Assembly (NCBI GenBank): GCA_022925895.1
Contig: JAKSYS010000710.1
Location: forward strand, 1-31,442
Length of the DNA: 31,442 nucleotides
Direction of reading: 5' to 3'
Source: Fragilaria crotonensis
Lineage: Eukaryota > Bacillariophyta > Fragilariophyceae > Fragilariales > Fragilariaceae
Below the pieces are notes generated by a model that saw only the letters and a program-made list of their open reading frames with translations, did no database searches and was not told the DNA's origin. The position numbers and the translations under genes are program-made. Shown in pieces: positions 30,106 through 31,442 of this stretch. The number at the start of each line of letters is the position of its first letter. Within the stretch, counting starts at the first letter, position 1.

Positions 30106-30438
30106 TCATGAGACCCAAGAGGTACTGTGCGATACCTTTTCAGCAGCAGCAATCTTCTCATCCATTGCGAGGCTTCCTTCCGCAAGTTTGTTATTTCTGG
30201 AATCTTCAAGTATACACAATTAAAGCTAAAACATGAAATCATCCCTGGCGAACTGTGAGTTCGACCAAGAAGTTTACGAGAAAGGACATCACAACTTTGT
30301 AGCCAGGCAAATCCCAGACTACCCAGCATAAGACGCAGTTTTACTTACTTGTAGACCGGCCATTACGATGAACGTCCCCTCACAGCAAGAGTGTTTGCTT
30401 CGTCCATGTACATACTCGGAGCTAATTCCTTCACTCAT
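30106..30438 (-). CDS. Possible small two-exon gene, unknown
   Basis: ATG 30438 opens 30 codons (MSEGISSEYVHGRSKHSCCE, then GTFIVMAGLQ) that end exactly at a GTAAGT donor (30348). Downstream on the same strand, 30210-30106 reads as a helical, coding-like segment, LEDSRNNKLAEGSLAMDEKI then AAAEKVSHSTSWVS and a stop. Possible acceptors are near 30211-30203 (TTGAAG or TTCCAG), but none I found joins the two in frame without a missing base. I do not recognise the product. Confidence 0.3.
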
Positions 30439-30633
30439 CGAGGCAAACCAAAATTCAACAACAGTACCGGCAACAGTAAAATTTGAGGATGTTGCACAGT
30501 GAACGCAGCAGTGCTGGTGATAGTGGTGTTAGTAGTGACTATTATCTTTGTGAGAGATGCAACGCTGCTTTCATTGACTCTTTTGGTTTAAAGCTATAAT
30601 GGAACAAACGACTATACTCCCGCATCGCAGCGT
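30439..30633. other. Spacer
   Basis: About 195 bp containing GTGGTGTTAGTAGTGACT and ACAGTACCGGCAACAGTA words and no supported gene. Confidence 0.4.
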
Positions 30634-31302
30634 CTAACTCCAAAATGGATCTTCTGTTTCTGACAGCCCTTCCATATTGGCCAAGCAAAGTCAGGTGTGT
30701 TGGGGAGAAGCACATCCGCAAGATCGACCTCGATGCCACCTTCTCGCCACTGCGCAATTTATGTGTTAGAATATGAGATAGTACATAAAGCATTTATTCT
30801 CGTCGAGAAACAACGTACCTGTCCCTCAACATTGTAGAATAATCTTGATTTCGGTGTCATCACGTGCACCATAACGCTACCATAGTCTAGGACCATCCAT
30901 CCAGAATCTGCGGTTCCCTGCGGATTTCTAATAATGCCAAACTTCTCTTCGACCTCTTCCATAATTGCTGCAACAATGGCTTGATTTTGCGGTCGAGAGT
31001 TACCGCTCAGAAATACCATGAAGGACGTCAGAGTCGAAATTTGGGCAACTTGTAGACCAACAATATCTTCCGCTTTTCTTCCATCGCCCGCCTTGGCGAT
31101 AGTTCGGACAAGATCCAAATCGTCGGTCAAATCCGGCATGTCGCCAACGACGCTAGCTGGTCCCTTTTCCATGAATTCGGTTTGTTGCTCGTGGCGCATG
31201 CTTGTCGTGCAATGCCGTAACCTTCCGTTTTGGATAAGAGCATGATGGGACCCACGCAGTTGCAACCAGGATCAGTGCGAGGAAGATTCTTAAAGGTGAC
31301 AT
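30634..31302 (-). CDS. Plastid-targeted RsfS/Iojap ribosome-silencing factor (two exons)
   Basis: ATG 31302 encodes MSPLRIFLALILVATAWVPS, a signal peptide with an aromatic cleavage motif (TA|WVPS), then a Lys/Arg-rich transit-like stretch. The frame slips once before the mature domain (roughly 31250-31160). The Iojap/RsfS domain follows: AEDIVGLQVAQISTLTSFMV, FLSGNSRPQNQAIVAAIMEE, DSGWMVLDYGSVMVHVMTPK and RLFYNVEGQ. The exon ends at 30819, a 69-nt intron follows, and exon 2 (from 30749) starts WREGGIEVDLADVLLPNTPD. One missing T near 30690 then gives ...NMEGLSETEDPFWS and a stop at 30634. Known role: RsfS binds ribosomal protein uL14 and blocks joining of ribosomal subunits; here probably on plastid ribosomes. 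No upstream gene is visible in the last 140 bp. Confidence 0.8.
30750..30818 (-). other. RsfS intron
   Basis: 69 nt with donor CAG|GTACGT, a possible branch point CTAAC and acceptor TTGCGCAG. Splicing is phase 0 and joins VEGQ to WREGG. Confidence 0.8.
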
Positions 31303-31373
31303 GATAGAACTTTCTATTTCCTATGAGTAAGTCCGAAAGAACTGTCGTATTCGGTTGTTGTTCGATGTGTGTG

Positions 31374-31388
31374 TGATGCAATGCATCA
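31374..31388. promoter_or_regulatory. Imperfect palindrome upstream of RsfS
   Basis: TGATGCAATGCATCA: 6-bp arms around AAT, about 75 bp upstream of the RsfS start codon and preceded by a GT run. It resembles a half-site pair for a dimeric factor; no function is known. Confidence 0.3.
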
Positions 31389-31442
31389 TCAAATTGTCGG
31401 TTGTTCTGCTGAAAGCATGAATTCGGGCGGCGGACAGGTGTT

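Noticed and set aside
1-31442. CRISPR arrays, rRNA and clear tRNA genes
   Set aside because: I saw no regularly spaced repeats of CRISPR type and no convincing rRNA or tRNA sequence on either strand.

Overview
The window looks like nuclear DNA of a diatom (photosynthetic stramenopile). Four things support this: a DUF6824-type domain, a family I know mainly from diatoms; two proteins whose N-termini have diatom-style plastid signal peptides with an aromatic residue at the cleavage site (GA|FAP and TA|WVPS); compact genes with short GT-AG introns of 69-142 nt; and a Ty1/copia LTR retrotransposon. I cannot name the species.

Layout. 1-1865: 3' exon of a DUF6824 protein with a Ser-Pro-Arg-rich tail. 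2235-2675 (-): mitochondrial [2Fe-2S] ferredoxin. 3083-5769 (+): basic protein with a CENPC-like motif followed by a C-terminal SANT/Myb domain, a KNL2/M18BP1 candidate, broken by frameshifts. 5929-7297 (-) and 7716-10007 (+): a divergent pair of Golgi-type glycosyltransferases, GT23/FUT8-like and GT10 (alpha-1,3-fucosyltransferase-like), with a tandem bZIP site between them. 10068-13430 (-): 1120-residue coiled-coil protein with FSF[LM] repeats and UVR-like motifs. 13826-14973 (-): adenylate kinase with a mitochondrial-type presequence, three exons, heavily frameshifted. 16252-18144 (+): OGFOD1/Tpa1 prolyl hydroxylase. 18558-19331 (-): plastid-targeted membrane protein of unknown function. 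19493-27558 (-): complete copia element with two LTRs, flanked by a 5-bp target duplication. 27736-28676 (+): PhzF-like gene, frameshifted. 28753-29257 (-): small N-myristoylated protein resembling Ragulator LAMTOR1. 30106-30438 (-): doubtful small two-exon gene. 30634-31302 (-): plastid-targeted RsfS/Iojap.

Three patterns cut across genes. First, nearly every broken frame is repaired by adding back bases lost from short repeats, usually 1-2 at a time and once about five. I saw no case that needs a base removed. This signature covers the KNL2-like, GT23, adenylate kinase, copia, PhzF, LAMTOR1-like and RsfS loci. Other long genes, such as the 3.4 kb coiled-coil gene and OGFOD1, are clean. Local consensus under-calling of repeats is at least as likely as true decay. 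Second, all four well-supported 5' splice sites begin GTACG rather than GTAAG. Third, several spacers are packed with the palindrome GTAC.

The copia element sits between two divergently transcribed genes, the plastid membrane protein and the PhzF-like gene. Without it they would share a spacer of about 330 bp.
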